64,000 nt of DNA from Onthophagus taurus (lineage: Eukaryota; Arthropoda; Insecta; Coleoptera; Scarabaeidae), in contig NC_091968.1 of assembly GCF_036711975.1 (NCBI RefSeq), forward strand, positions 16,926,001 to 16,990,000. The letters are read 5' to 3'. Below, one piece after another: positions 10,645 to 22,019 of this stretch. The notes beneath the pieces were generated by a model, which had not been told where the DNA came from, made no database searches, and saw only the letters and a list, made by a program, of their open reading frames with translations. Each line of letters starts with the position of its first letter. Within the stretch, counting starts at the first letter, position 1. The position numbers and the translations under genes are program-made.

Positions 10645-12347
10645 GGGTGAGTCATTAGTATACCGGGGGTCGATAGTTACTAAATCGTTTGAGAAAGAAA
10701 AAAATGTTATACAAAAGTTGTTTGACTCACCACTTTCTATAATGTAAAATTATTTTCATTTATATACACTTTCACATCCAGATCGGTTTTTATGACAGTC
10801 ATAAATAAAAGCCGGGGCGATTTTTGCCCGCTCGAGTAGCTGAAAAGGTTTACGACAGTCAGACAAGGACAGGGTCGAACTTAAATTTTTTTTTAAGCTA
10901 ATGTTTAATATAAAACCAAAGTTTAGTAAAACCAAATTTAATTATAAAAACTAGTATAAAAGTCAATGTATAAATGCTAAAATTTAATTATTCGTCGTCG
11001 CTATCACAGCTATCATAATTTTCAAAGCTGCTTTCATCGGAACTCTCATTTCCGATATCTATAATAAATCGTTGAATATTTGGCGATACATAAGAATTTT
11101 TTTTCTACGTCCTTTACGTGTTTTACGCAGTTCCTCCATAATTCTGCTGGTATGTTGTCAACCTCTTGACGAATTAAATCCACCACTTTGGCGCTTAAGG
11201 TTGAAGCTGCATTATGTTTTGTAATATTTCACATTAAATTGCTCTAGATTAATTCTATGGGGTTCAAAATACAATGGTAAGGTGGTAATTGTGGAACTAT
11301 ATGTCCCGCTTTTTTTGCCATGCCATCGATTTCGTTGGAATGTCAACTTCATTAACTTTCGCTTACAGCTTATCTTTGGTAATCTTACCGTTCGGCATGG
11401 CAATATTATGTTCTTGCATGTAGGATAAAATATATTCTTTTTTATGCCTCTTTGCAGGTTTGGGATGTAAAATTCGAGAATGATAACTTGCGTTCTCAAG
11501 AACGATTACCGCCCTTTGATTTAATAAATTTGGTAATAATTGATTTTTAAACCATGTCTCAAACAACGCAGAATCCATGTCTTGGTGATAATCTGCAGAG
11601 CAGCTTTTAATATTTTTTGCAGATAATAACAATCCATTTTGCACCCAACCATTATCTCCCCCTGCATGAAGAATAATAATACGTTTTCCTCTTGAACACG
11701 GTATTTTCAATGCACATTTATCACTACCATTGGAAAGGCCCTTTTTTATGACATCATATAGAAAAGGGTACCTATCATACCAAGTTTCGTCTAAATAAAC
11801 AATATTCGACTTCTCTTCCCGATATTTCCTAATTTGTTCAATAAATTCCCACCTCCATTTTTTTACTCGGGGAGCTTAAATCCAATTGTTTGGAGATATC
11901 GTCGAAAATGCTCTTCAGAATAAGGTATTTCTATATGAAGTTCTTGTAATCTATTCTTTAAAGAGGCGATAGTAGGCACGATATTTTCCGAATACATATC
12001 ATAAATAAGTGTTTTTATTTCCGTTGTGTAAGTATCCGGAATTCTTTGGAAAAGCTTGCAGATTCTCTATTCTCCAATTGCGCAATGAATCTACATACCG
12101 TTGTTACAGGTACCACTGTCAATTCACTGGTAACTTTACACGCAGCAGAACAATCCTTTACTTGTAATTTAACGTAAACGTTAACAACAATTCTTTTACT
12201 GTCATCGGAATAAGATTGTCTTGGCAAAGTATTCGTAGATGGTGACTCGTTTACCCAAGGACGAAACATTTTCTTTTCTTATATACAAGGCGTTACATTT
12301 AAGCATAACGGTAAGTATGTAACATTTTTATAAATGGAACACCCCGT
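10645..12347 (-). pseudogene. Degenerate Tc1/mariner-superfamily transposase (DDE_3 type)
   Basis: On the minus strand an N-terminal piece (12269-12015, MFRPWVNESPSTNTLPRQSY) carries the helix-turn-helix region. The middle reads EEKSNIVYLDETWYDRYPF with the first catalytic Asp, then KRIIILHAGGDNGWVQNGL. The second catalytic motif is VIVLENASYHS, where family members have VMDNASYHS, so Asp has become Glu. A third block CILNPIELIW lies near 11245. The protein ends in an acidic tail (ENYDSCDSDDE) with a TAA at 10988. Several frameshifts occur. A CAGGGTGAGTCA end at 10645 and an ACACCCCG end at about 12347 bound it, but they do not match each other well. Confidence 0.65.
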
Positions 12348-13568
12348 ATATTTAATCAGATTATGAATACAACTAAATTTGTTTGCAAACTTATACAGCA
12401 AACTCACAGTGTTAATTGTTTCTGACATATTCAATTGTTTTTCCAAAATATGTCCGTTGCAGGACCTTTTTAAAAGCGATGTAACAATGACTTGTAACTA
12501 TGCCATTATTGTATAGTTTCCGATATTTCCGGTGGTTTTTATGACTTAATTGCAGTCATATAACGAACAAAGGATGGGGTTGGAAACAGCTAGTTTACGA
12601 ACCCCAAACTCTGGCGTGAGTTGTTCAGCTTCGCAATAACGGAAATTACAAAAACATAATATTTAAAAACTTAAATACCATTACTGTAAAATTTGTGTGA
12701 AAATACAACAATTTATTTAAAATTTGTTTTTTCCTAATGTAAACACTAATTCTAAGGTAACTAAAAAAAATATAGTCGAAGTTGATGTTGTAGTCCATTT
12801 TTTTAACCAATTTTTTCTTTAATTTAGAGGTAACAGGTTTTTTTGTGAGTTTTGCACTTTTACTGGTTAGTAAAATATTTCTTGTATTATATAATAATAA
12901 TACGTCTCTTTATTAACATGTTTCGCCTGTCCTAGCAGGCATCTTCAAAATAGCTACAAAAGTTGAATTTTTGATAATTTAAACATGTTAGATTATAAAA
13001 TTAAGGTAAATTAAATCTAAATAAAATGATACTTACAGAGTAACGTACAAGTTGAAAATAAAATTTTTGAACAGCGGAAAATATTATATTGTTAAAGTAA
13101 TGGCGAAATTCCGTTTAAAAGTCACAAATGGGCAGATTTTAGAGATAAAACAATTTTTACAATCAGTCATGGTAACGTGTCGAAAATGGCTTAACAACTG
13201 GATCGAAAAATGTAAAAAACATATTTTTTTTTTGATATCTAAATTTAAAAAGTAACTAAATACGCATGTGCGTAGAATTTAAAGCGTGTAAAATTCAAAA
13301 TTAAAATAAACATATACTATATCACAAATTAAAAGGTCGAAGAAAACAGACAATTCCTGTATGATATCTACGTTTTACACGTATTACAAAACGTGTAAAA
13401 ACTTGAAAATTAAACCAAATTAAACACACACTGCATTACAAAATTAAAAGGTCGAAAAATGAAGAAGCCACTGTATTATGTTGCACAACGATTAAACAAA
13501 AGGATAAGGTCGGGATGGTGCTATAGGAAGGGGGGGGGGGGGGGGAAGCCAAAAGATAGGGATTTATA

Positions 13569-15256
13569 CAGGGTGTTTCATGAAGTTCTCCCACTAATGA
13601 AGCATGTTGTTTAGGTGATTTGTAATAAAAAAGTTCATGTGAACATATGTCCGATTCACTTCACTTATTGAGTTATATGAATTTGAAAATAATATTTAAA
13701 AATTATGGCGTTACGGCCCAGCGCAGGGCTCAAAGGGTGCTATGACTTCATTAGTAAAATAAAGTACTTATTTACCTTACTGTTAAATTTGACAAGCTTG
13801 CCGTTTAATCTAAAATTATTTGAGTTTTATTTGCGTACAATGCCGTTTAAGTTTACGACTGTTGAGTATGGTGATATGGTTTTTGTATTGGGAAATTGTG
13901 ATGGAAACGCTACTGTAGCTTCAATTGAATATCGACGACGTTTTCTAAATCGGCGTGTTCCATCGCCGAAGACTTTTAGTAGTACCTTCCAAGCTATTCG
14001 AGAAACTGGTTTACTTCCGAGCGTTCCTATGCAGTATGAACGAGCAACACAGCAGAATGTTGCAGAGGAAGAGAACATCCTTGACATTGTCGAGCGCAAT
14101 GACTGCATTAGTACGCGACGGACATCCATACGTTTAGGGATTCCCAATACCACGGTATGGAGAACATTAAAAAGAAATCTGCTGCATCCATATCATCTAC
14201 AGCGTGATCAACATCTGAAGCCAGAAGACTTCCCTAGACGTTTGGCGTTTTGTCAGTGGTTAAATAATAATCGGAACTTATACCGCTACATTTTATTTAC
14301 GGATGATTCACAATTTACTCGAGATGGCATAAATAACATCCATAATTTGCATAAATGGTCGGACATTAACCCTCATGCTACCATAGAAAGTAATTTTCAA
14401 AGCAGATTTAGCATTAATCTGTGGTGCGGAATGTTGTACGATCAACTTATAGGACCGTTTATTTTTGAAGATCGTCTTACCGGACAAAGGTACTTGCAAT
14501 TTTTGGAAGAAAAACTTCCGCGTTTTCTGTGGGATGTACCTCTGGCAAGACGATTAAGAATGTATTTGCAACACGACGGAGCTCCTTCTCATTTTTACCG
14601 TAGAGTCACCGATCATCTAAATGAACGTTATCCTAACCGCTGGATCGGTCGAGGTGGACCGCACGTTTGGCCAGCCAGATCTCCAGATCTCAATCCTCTG
14701 GATTATAACATGTGGGGTTGGATGAAAGATTTAGTATATCAAGAAAAAGTAGACACACGTGAGGCTTTAATCCAAAGAATTTTTGACGCTGCAACGCAAA
14801 TAAAGGAGCACCGTGCAAAGATAAAAAATGCAACGCGAGCCGTTCACAGTGCAGATAAGTGTATTGAAGTAGGAGGTGGAATTTTCGAAAATGTTTAAAA
14901 TTAATAAATTATTTTTTCAAATTATAATAAAAAGTAACATTATCGCAATTACTTTATTTTTAAATGCATAAGTGTAGCTCAATAAATAAAGTGAATTGTC
15001 TGCTCAATGCTTTTTTTTTTGGTCAAACATGACGGTAACCTCAATAAATACTTTATTTTACTAATGCAGTCATAGCACACTTACCCTTTGAGCCCCGCGC
15101 TGGGCCATAACGCCATAATTTTTAAATATTATTTTCAAATTCATATAACTCAATAAGTGAAGTGAATCGGACATATGTTCATATGAACTTTTTTTATTAC
15201 AAATCACCTAAACAACATGCTCCATTAGTGCCGGGAGAACTTCATGAAACACCCTG
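13569..15256. mobile_element. Intact-looking DUF4817-type mariner transposon
   Basis: The ends CAGGGTGTTTCATGAAGTTC and its complement are flanked by TA (13567-13568 and 15257-15258). The inverted repeats extend about 190 bp with few mismatches, including the GGCGTTACGGCCCAGCGC block near 13703 and its mirror near 15110. Between them lies one uninterrupted transposase gene. The element sits inside the Penelope GIY-YIG coding region, so it is younger than that element. Long matching ends and an open gene make it the best candidate for recent activity in this window. Confidence 0.9.
13840..14898 (+). CDS. DUF4817/mariner-type transposase, intact
   Basis: Cut-and-paste transposase of 352 residues. 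I chose the ATG at 13840 because MPFKFTTVEYGDMVFVLGNC aligns with the start of the DUF4817 helix-turn-helix; the frame is open upstream to 13705 inside the terminal repeat. The N-terminal DNA-binding domain covers about residues 8-60 (EYRRRFLNRRVPS), and a second helix-turn-helix covers about 78-120 (STRRTSIRLGIPNTTVWRTL). The catalytic Asp residues are D155 (FTDDSQF), D246 (HDGAPSHF) and D283 (SPDLNPLDY), with 36 residues between the last two. No stop or frameshift was seen. It acts in the nucleus on its own terminal repeats. Confidence 0.88.
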   Translation: MPFKFTTVEYGDMVFVLGNCDGNATVASIEYRRRFLNRRVPSPKTFSSTFQAIRETGLLPSVPMQYERATQQNVAEEENILDIVERNDCISTRRTSIRLGIPNTTVWRTLKRNLLHPYHLQRDQHLKPEDFPRRLAFCQWLNNNRNLYRYILFTDDSQFTRDGINNIHNLHKWSDINPHATIESNFQSRFSINLWCGMLYDQLIGPFIFEDRLTGQRYLQFLEEKLPRFLWDVPLARRLRMYLQHDGAPSHFYRRVTDHLNERYPNRWIGRGGPHVWPARSPDLNPLDYNMWGWMKDLVYQEKVDTREALIQRIFDAATQIKEHRAKIKNATRAVHSADKCIEVGGGIFENV

Positions 15257-15258
15257 TA

Positions 15259-17225
15259 TATTGGCACCTCTAAGCAATATATCTGATCATTCAGACATTC
15301 TATATCGTTTGAATTGAATCCGAATCTATCAATTTCATAGTTTTCGAGTAGATTAAATTTATGGCTTTTATTTTGTTGATGAAGCAGAGTTACGTTTTTG
15401 TCTTTATAGAAATTGTGATTGTATGTTGAAATGTGTCTACCGAAATTGGATTCCTCTCTTTGGATGTGTTCCTTCACCCTGATTCTTAGTGAACGACCGG
15501 TCTCACCCACATAGTATGCACCACATGTGTCACAATCTAATTTATATACCCCGTTTTTATCTAGTACATCTATTTTATCTTTGGCGTTAAATAGTATTCG
15601 TTATAGAGTATTGTTATTTTTATAGGATATGGTGATACCATGTTTTTTACAGGCATTTCCAATATTATAGGCTATTTTTCCTGGGTACGGGATGGCTCTA
15701 TATGTTTTACTTTCTGAATTTATAGGTTGGAGGGCTGTAGAATTTTTGATGTTTTGTCTATTTAAGAATTTATGGAAAAATTTGTTTTAATTGAAAGCCA
15801 TTATTAATACCAATTAATTTTATTAAATTCAGTTCTCTATTTTTGTCTTCTATAGATAGAGGAGTATGGTTCCATCTATGTAGGTAAGCTCCAAAAGCTG
15901 CACATTTTTGAGATTGGTTATGAAAGGAGTTTTCTGGGATTATGGTGTCGGTCTGAGTTGGTTTTCTGTAAATTTTAAAGTTTATTGAATTGTCGTTGTT
16001 TATGAGAGTCAGGTCTAGGAAATTAAGTTCGTTATCTTGTTCAACCTCTATAGTAAATTTGATGTTATTGTGTAAGGTGTTTATGTGAGCGTAAAAATCT
16101 TCCATTAAACTCAATCCATCGTCGTTCCATATCACTAAGATGTCGTCCACATATCTTCGCCACAGGATGATGTTATCGTTAATATCTGTGATCTTGATGT
16201 GTTTATCAAGTAAATTATGTTCCATATGGTTAAGAAATAAATCAGACAGAAGGCCACTCAAAGGTGAGCCCATCGGGAAACCTTCGTTATAAGTGTAAAA
16301 TTTGTGGTTAAATTGGCAAAAATTCTGTTCAATACAGATTTTTATAAGGTTGTACACATGTGTAGCATTATCAGTGCCTATTTTATTGATTAGTAAATTT
16401 TTGGTGATATCTAAAGTGTCTCTTATAGGTATGTTCGTGTACAAGTTAGATATGTCGAACGAAATCAAAGTAAAATTACGTGGATATTTTAAGTTTTGTA
16501 GAGTGCTAATTAGGTCGTATCGGTTATTAATGGTATAGTCTACTCTATAATCTTATTTAAAAAAATTTTATTAAAAATTTAAAAATATTGTAGGTGCTGG
16601 AATCGATGGAAGAGATAATAGGTCTAACAGGGAAATTAAGTTTATACCATTTTATTAAGGAGTAAGCCAATGGTATTTTTGGGTTCATCAGTAGTATGGA
16701 AAATGTTTTACAATCGTTAGTCTTTAAAAAATCTAAAGTGTTTTTAACGGTTTTTTAAATTTTGCATGAAAAGTGTATGTGGGATTTCTTTTTATTTCAG
16801 TGAAATTATTTTCGTTAAAGAATTGTAAGGTTTTATCTAAGTAATCGTTCTTATTTAAAATGACTAAACTAGCGTTTTTGTCAGCGTTAGTTACTATTAG
16901 AATGATGAGAATTAACTTTTATTTTGGTTTTTATCTTACGTATATTTTGTTCTTCTTCTTTGATTCCTTTGATGTCGCTGTTAGTAGGTTGTTGGCCCTT
17001 TTTACGCTCTTCTCTTTTAATAATTTCTATAAGATCTTTCTTTAATGTTTCTTCTTCTTGAGCACCCCTAATCATATCTTCAATGTCTATAGCCAGTTTT
17101 GGTAGGTTCAGGAATGTGGGTGTAAGCGCATATTTATGTCCTTTGTTGAGTATGTTCATTTCCGGTTGTGTGAAATCAGTGTTGGAAAGGTTAGTTATCC
17201 TTGGATGGAATTGATGGATGTCTGA
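15259..17225 (-). pseudogene. Penelope-like reverse transcriptase with GIY-YIG part
   Basis: N-terminal part at about 17220-16887 (ITNLSNTDFTQPEMNILNKG). The reverse transcriptase at 16468-15770 shows SFDISNLYTNIP, GFPMGSPLSGLLSD and the catalytic RRYVDDILVIW, all typical of PLE RT. The GIY-YIG endonuclease portion follows at 15510-15259 (GETGRSLRIRVKEHI, FGRHISTYNHNF). Stops and frame changes occur between the blocks (for example 15600-15770 and 16470-16890), and the C-terminus is cut by the mariner. The enzyme would have copied its RNA by target-primed reverse transcription; this copy is dead. Confidence 0.8.
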
Positions 17226-17570
17226 ATTTATGTGTGTTGTAGAGTTGGCAACTCGTTAGTAAAAGTGCAAAACTCACAAAAAAACCTTTGTTACCTCTAA
17301 ATTAAATTAAAAAAATATGTTTTAATTTTTATATTATTAATTATTACTTGCTTTTTTTGTAAAGTCATTTAAGTATAAGTAAATTTATATTCTTTACTAC
17401 ATTTCTGTTTTATTTTGTTGAATTTAAAATAAAATAAAAAAATAAGTGCATCCTTGGACCTAGTTCGATACGAGGGTCTATCATAAATCATATCCAGGTA
17501 CTTTTTTGGGGTGATAATTACTGCTGTTTCTGAGGGTCATAAATACCACCAGAAATATCGGAAACTGTAC

Positions 17571-18061
17571 TTAATTTACATTCTGTTTATTTTTATCAAA
17601 TTTTTTTGATCTTTCTGATTTTAATTGATTAATATTTTATTATGTAAAATAATTTTGCTGTTTACTATTACTTGATAAATATTATAAAATTATGAGATTT
17701 AAAACAGTGCAAGTAATGGAATATGCAATTGTTCTGCCATTTAATTTGAGCAATTGGGGACATAGGTTTAATTTTACTACGACAAAGTGTTGGTAAATCA
17801 TGCGTTAAGGCGGCCCTGGCACTAAAATTTTACTGAATCGGACGACTTCAAATCTTGAAATCACACTGAAAGAAATAGATTGTACGAATCGTATTATAGA
17901 AAAAATATTATACATGCAGCAATTCATTGTATTATATTCATTATATTTGTTGTACTGAATACAATCTCGTCTCGCTGTCACTTTTCGTAGTAAAGTATTA
18001 TACCTTATGGTAAATTTTTAGTGCATATCTGTATATTCTGTGACACAGATCCTCCTATTAA
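17571..18061. other. No feature recognised
   Basis: AT-rich sequence with no recognisable frame, ending at the start of the inverted repeat arm at 18062. The run around 17935-17960 is simple T/A-rich sequence. Confidence 0.3.
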
Positions 18062-18640
18062 TTGAGCTCTGTGAACCTGGAACTCGAGTTTACGATATTT
18101 TGGTTTTATTAGTACCATTCGATAGAGAATCATTTGTACTCGTTTGTACCACCTTTAATTTCGTTTGTACCTTAGAACCTAAAGAGATAAAAAAAATTTG
18201 AAAAATTGCCGGAACCCCATTTTTTGATATTCTAATTTTATTAATACCATTCGGTAGAGAATCGTTTGTACCCGTTTGTACCACTTTCGATTTCGTTTGT
18301 ACCTCAACCTGTTTCAAAATCCAGCGATTTTTTGATTTTTCAGAATACCGCTGAAAGTGTGTATCTCCGTTATTAATAGAGATATCGCAAAACGATCGAT
18401 GGAATTCGATAGAGAATCGTTTGTACCACTTTTGTTTTCGCTTGTACCTCAACCGATTCCAAAATATAGCGATTTTTTGATTTTTCAGAATACCGCTGAA
18501 AGTGTGTATCTCCGTTATTAATAGAGATATCGCAAAACGGTCGGTGGAATTCGATAGAGAATCGTTTGTACCCGTTTGTACCACTTTTGTTTTCGTTTGT
18601 ACCTCAACCTCTGGACACCAATATGGATTAGGTCGATCGC
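18062..18640 (-). repeat. Tandem repeat arm, partner of 21126-21604
   Basis: About four units of 130-155 bp, each containing CGATAGAGAATCGTTTGTAC and TTTTTCAGAATACCGCTGAAAG with CTCCGTTATTAATAGAGATATC. Starts are at about 18124, 18256, 18411 and 18556. The outer end (GAGCTCTGTGAACCTGGAAC) and the whole array recur in inverted orientation at 21126-21604. The minus frame across it translates as a repeating peptide (VVQTGTNDSLSN), but this follows from the array period being near a multiple of three in places. I treat it as a repeat, not a gene. Confidence 0.75.
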
Positions 18641-19437
18641 CGATCAATTTACAATCACATTCTACGTTTTTCAAAAATGTACTTAAACTCCCTGATGTTG
18701 CAAATTCAGACTTTTCTAAGTCAATATTTATAACATATTCATCTCCAATATTTTTTACGTCCACATTTATTTCGCTTTGTATTATAATATTAACATCTAC
18801 TAGGTATATCCTTTTCGAACTCCGATTTAATCCCCTGAATTAATAGTTTGTGCGCCCCATAACAACCTTCATTTAGATTTACATCTTCAGTTTCTGAAAA
18901 CGCTACAGTTAAGATATCACGTAACAGGGATTCAAATACTTTGAAAGTAGTACATTTTGCAAGAAGTCCAATACACCGGAGAAAGAAATGTTTGACGCGT
19001 GTAGAAGTATTACAAAAACATTTCCAATGAGTGACAAGGAAATAAGAATTGGAAGAGACGAGGAAAAAAGCTAATAAAATATGTAGAAGAAGAAACGACA
19101 ATATTTGAATCATTAAGTAGAAGAGATGGAAAGGAATTTTAAAAATAATAACCCTAGAAATGCATAGAAGTACATTAAACTACTGAAAGGGGGTTTTAAA
19201 CCCCATACCACATTGATGAGAGACAAAACTCGACATATAATCGCAGATCTGGCAACAAGAACAAGAGCAACAATAACCAGAACAAAAACAACAACGGACG
19301 AACCGTCCTCTGATAGAACCACCTACATTACAGGAAGTCGAGCTAGCTCTGCCAGCCTAAAAGAACAACAAATCATCTGGATGTGATGGAAAAGCTATGG
19401 GCTTATATAATACAGCCTGGGAACAAGAACAACTGTA
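18641..19437. other. Unassigned, possible LINE-derived sequence
   Basis: A minus frame continuing from the array reads MDVKNIGDEYVINIDLEKSE and ends TFLKNVECDCKLIGDRPNPY. I do not recognise it. From about 18900 the plus strand has the A-rich, short-frame texture of the LINE remnant that resumes at 20540, but no motif supports this directly. Confidence 0.3.
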
Positions 19438-20539
19438 CACAGGAAAAAATATAGAGTAAAAATCAACTCTAAAACATGTTTCAGATCGGTCCAATTTATT
19501 TAGAGTTATTTTTTTGCACTATATAGTGTAGGTGAATAGATTAAAAATTTTCACTAAATAGTGAGAAGATGGTGTTTATTAAATAGTGTAAAATCGTTAC
19601 TCTATAATAGTGTATTATATGTAATCTAACTAGATGTTGTCGTGACTCTAATTAGATACATTTCTAATCTAATCAGTGTAAATTATTAAAAATTCGCTCT
19701 AATTTTACTCTATTAATTAACAAAATATCACTAAATAGTGTGTATCTTCCACTTATTAGTGTTAATTTTTAATAGGAAGTGGAGTATTTTTAGGGAAGTT
19801 TTACGTTTGTAATAAAAATCAAAATTATAAAATATTTGTTTTTATTTTTACTTGCAATATATTGTTATAACTTAAATTTAAAAAAATTAAATTCTGTTTA
19901 TATACATATATAATACTTAATTCATTTTAAAATTTCCACCGAATCACCATCAAAACTGCATCTAATGAGTCTTCTATAAGTTTCCTATATGTATAGTTGC
20001 ACCAAGTTGCACATACTTACCAATCTTCACAAGGAACTTGTATGTAAAATCTTCCGGAAGTTCCACTAATTTCACATCATGAATGTTTTATTTTGGCAAA
20101 CATAATTAAAATAAAAATAATCGTTCTTTCTTTCTATATCGCGTAAATCTATGCTTCTAAAACGCTATCGAGTTCCGACTCGTTTAGTAGATGACCGTTA
20201 AATTTTAGCTGTATCACACCACATGTTGATCACGTGGTACCGACGAGTGATCCCGAGCAAAATAGTGCGGTGCCTATGAAGTACCCGAAGGAAAAGTACA
20301 CGTCTAGTGTAAAATTTGATGTTTTATATATTACATAACTTCACTAACATAAGTAAAAAAGAACTCTCCTTTAGAGAACTGTAAAAGCTACTCTATTAAG
20401 TGAATAATATATGAACTCTATATTAATATTAAATATAATGTACATTAGAGTTATTTTTACCACGTGATATTACAATTTTTACTCTAATTCTTTTTACCAA
20501 CTACTCTAAAATTTTTACACGACACGATTTTTTCCTGTG
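19438..20539. mobile_element. ACTCTA-rich non-autonomous DNA element
   Basis: The ends CACAGGAAAAAAT and ATTTTTTCCTGTG are perfect complements, with TA on each side (19436-19437 and 20540-20541). The interior has no gene. It contains at least ten ACTCTA or TAGAGT hexamers, crowded into the first and last 250 bp in both orientations. Repeated subterminal hexamers of this sort are usually transposase binding sites. It splits the LINE-like sequence on either side. Confidence 0.65.
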
Positions 20540-20541
20540 TA

Positions 20542-21125
20542 CACTTCAATAGTTAACATATGGAAGGAAGAAAAGATCCCCAGGACTGAAAAAGGAGCAT
20601 TATCATACCATCACATCATTGGTGATTATCAAGCATGTTTCAGGACAGGCAGATCCACTATTTAACTAACTATTGAACCACTGACCAGCTATTTAACGTT
20701 ACATGGGAATTCGACATTGATGTTAGCTAGATTGTCATAGACTTTCGGCAAGCCTATAACTCCATAAAAAGAGATAGGATATATGACATTATGAACGAAT
20801 TCGGATTTTATTCTCATAAAATTAACCAGATCAGTGAAAACTATAATGACGGATACCACAGCAGATTTAAGCATATAGAATCAGATGGCCAAGCCATTTG
20901 AAATAACACAAGGATTGAAACGAGGTGATGTTTCGTTCTCTTCAATATCGCATTGGAATATGTCATAAGAAAATGTCGATCAATTCTTCAAACATCTTAA
21001 ATAATAAGTTCTTCCAAATAGCAGCGTATGCTGACGACATCAACATAATGGAAAGAGCAACAACGACAGTGAAGGAAATATTTATCGAATGCTCGAAAAT
21101 TGGGTCTATCAATCATCGGTGATAC
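20542..21125 (+). pseudogene. Degenerate LINE reverse transcriptase fragment
   Basis: Plus-strand pieces in changing frames read DYQACFRTGRSTI, then DFRQAYNSIKRDRIYDIMNE with small errors, KPFEITQGLKRGD, and AAYADDINIMERATTTVKEI, with the YADD catalytic box near 21027. This is an endonuclease-type LINE reverse transcriptase, with at least four frameshifts or stops. The family cannot be settled. Confidence 0.65.
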
Positions 21126-21604
21126 TAACCTGGAAAGAGTTATATTTCAGCGATATTCTGAAGAATCAAAAAATCGCTGTATTTTGGAATCGGTTAAAGT
21201 ACAAATGAAAACAAAATTGGTACAAACGGGTACAAACGATTCTCTATCGAATTCCATCGAACGTTTTGCGATATTTCTATTAACAACGGAGATACACACT
21301 TTCAGTGGTATTCTGAAAAATCAAAAACTCGCCGTATTGTGGAATCGCTAGAGGTACAAACGAATACAAAAGTGGTACAATCGGTTCTCTATCAAATTCC
21401 ATCGACCGTATTGCGATATCTGTATTAATAACGAAGATACACACTTTCAGCGGTATAATGAAAAATCAAAAAATCGTTGTATTTTGGAACCGGTTCAGGT
21501 ACAAACGAAATCGAAAGTGGTACAAACGGGTACAAACAATTCTCTATCGAATGGTACTAATAAAACCAAAATATCGTAAACTAGGGTTCCAGGTTCAAAG
21601 AGCT
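21126..21604 (+). repeat. Tandem repeat arm, inverted partner of 18062-18640
   Basis: About three units of the same 130-155-bp repeat in the opposite orientation. It finishes with GAATGGTACTAATAAAACCA, then AAATATCGTAAAC and GTTCCAGGTTCAAAGAGCTT, the mirror of the start of the left arm. Together the arms bound a 3.5-kb interval. Confidence 0.75.
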
Positions 21605-22019
21605 TATTAATTGCTTTTTACGATCATGCACATACCACCAATCCGATAAAATTAAAAATAAAATAATTTTCTTAAAATTAATGAAAGAACTTTTTGATAT
21701 TATATTGCATATTTTTGGGTGAAACGACTAAAACGTCTTTGTTTACCATCTACCTGCCGCCCGTCGTAAGTACCTCTAATTCATTCTTATAAAGGCAGTT
21801 ACATGTATTTTTAACTTTAATATTTATGATGGCAACTATTAACAATACGTTTGTTCTTGTTTGGAGTCTTTCCTTTTTTTAAAGGATAAATTCTTGGAAA
21901 AATATCAACATCTTTATTCTTTTGTATTAAAGAAGAAGAAGGGGAAATTCCGGTTCATTTTTGAGTACTATGTATATATAAACCATTTTCGGCTCTTTAA
22001 CTTTACTTACGTTTTTAAC
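21605..22019 (+). promoter_or_regulatory. 5' flank of the ISXO2-like gene with a TATA-like box
   Basis: No gene lies here. TATATATAAA at 21973-21982 is 38 bp before the proposed ATG at 22020, which would allow only a very short 5' UTR. It is a plausible core promoter but is unproven, because AT-rich sequence throws up such boxes often. Confidence 0.3.

Larger units (their letters stand above)
12520..17570 (-). mobile_element. Penelope-like element, interrupted by a mariner
   Basis: This retroelement reads on the minus strand and has an inverted pair at its limits: GTTTCCGATATTTCCGGTGG near 12528 and its complement near 17555. The 3' end (12855-13000) shares blocks with 9380-9560, and a reverse copy of part of it lies at 17246-17310 (GTAAAAGTGCAAAACTCAC), the inverted terminal arrangement common in PLEs. 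The coding region is at 15259-17225. The GIY-YIG region is split by the 13569-15256 element. Left of that insert is a 16-base G run (13530-13545). Confidence 0.7.

Noticed and set aside
13530..13545. Run of 16 G as a functional quadruplex
   Set aside because: A single homopolymer beside an insertion. Length may be a sequencing artefact, and no context suggests a role.
13827..14153. Minus-strand open frame of 108 codons
   Set aside because: Antisense to the intact mariner transposase and without a recognisable domain.
18090..18764. Repetitive protein (TGTNDSLSN units) as a novel gene
   Set aside because: The repeat is conserved at DNA level, occurs inverted at 21126-21604 with frame breaks, and the unit length varies, so the open frame looks incidental.
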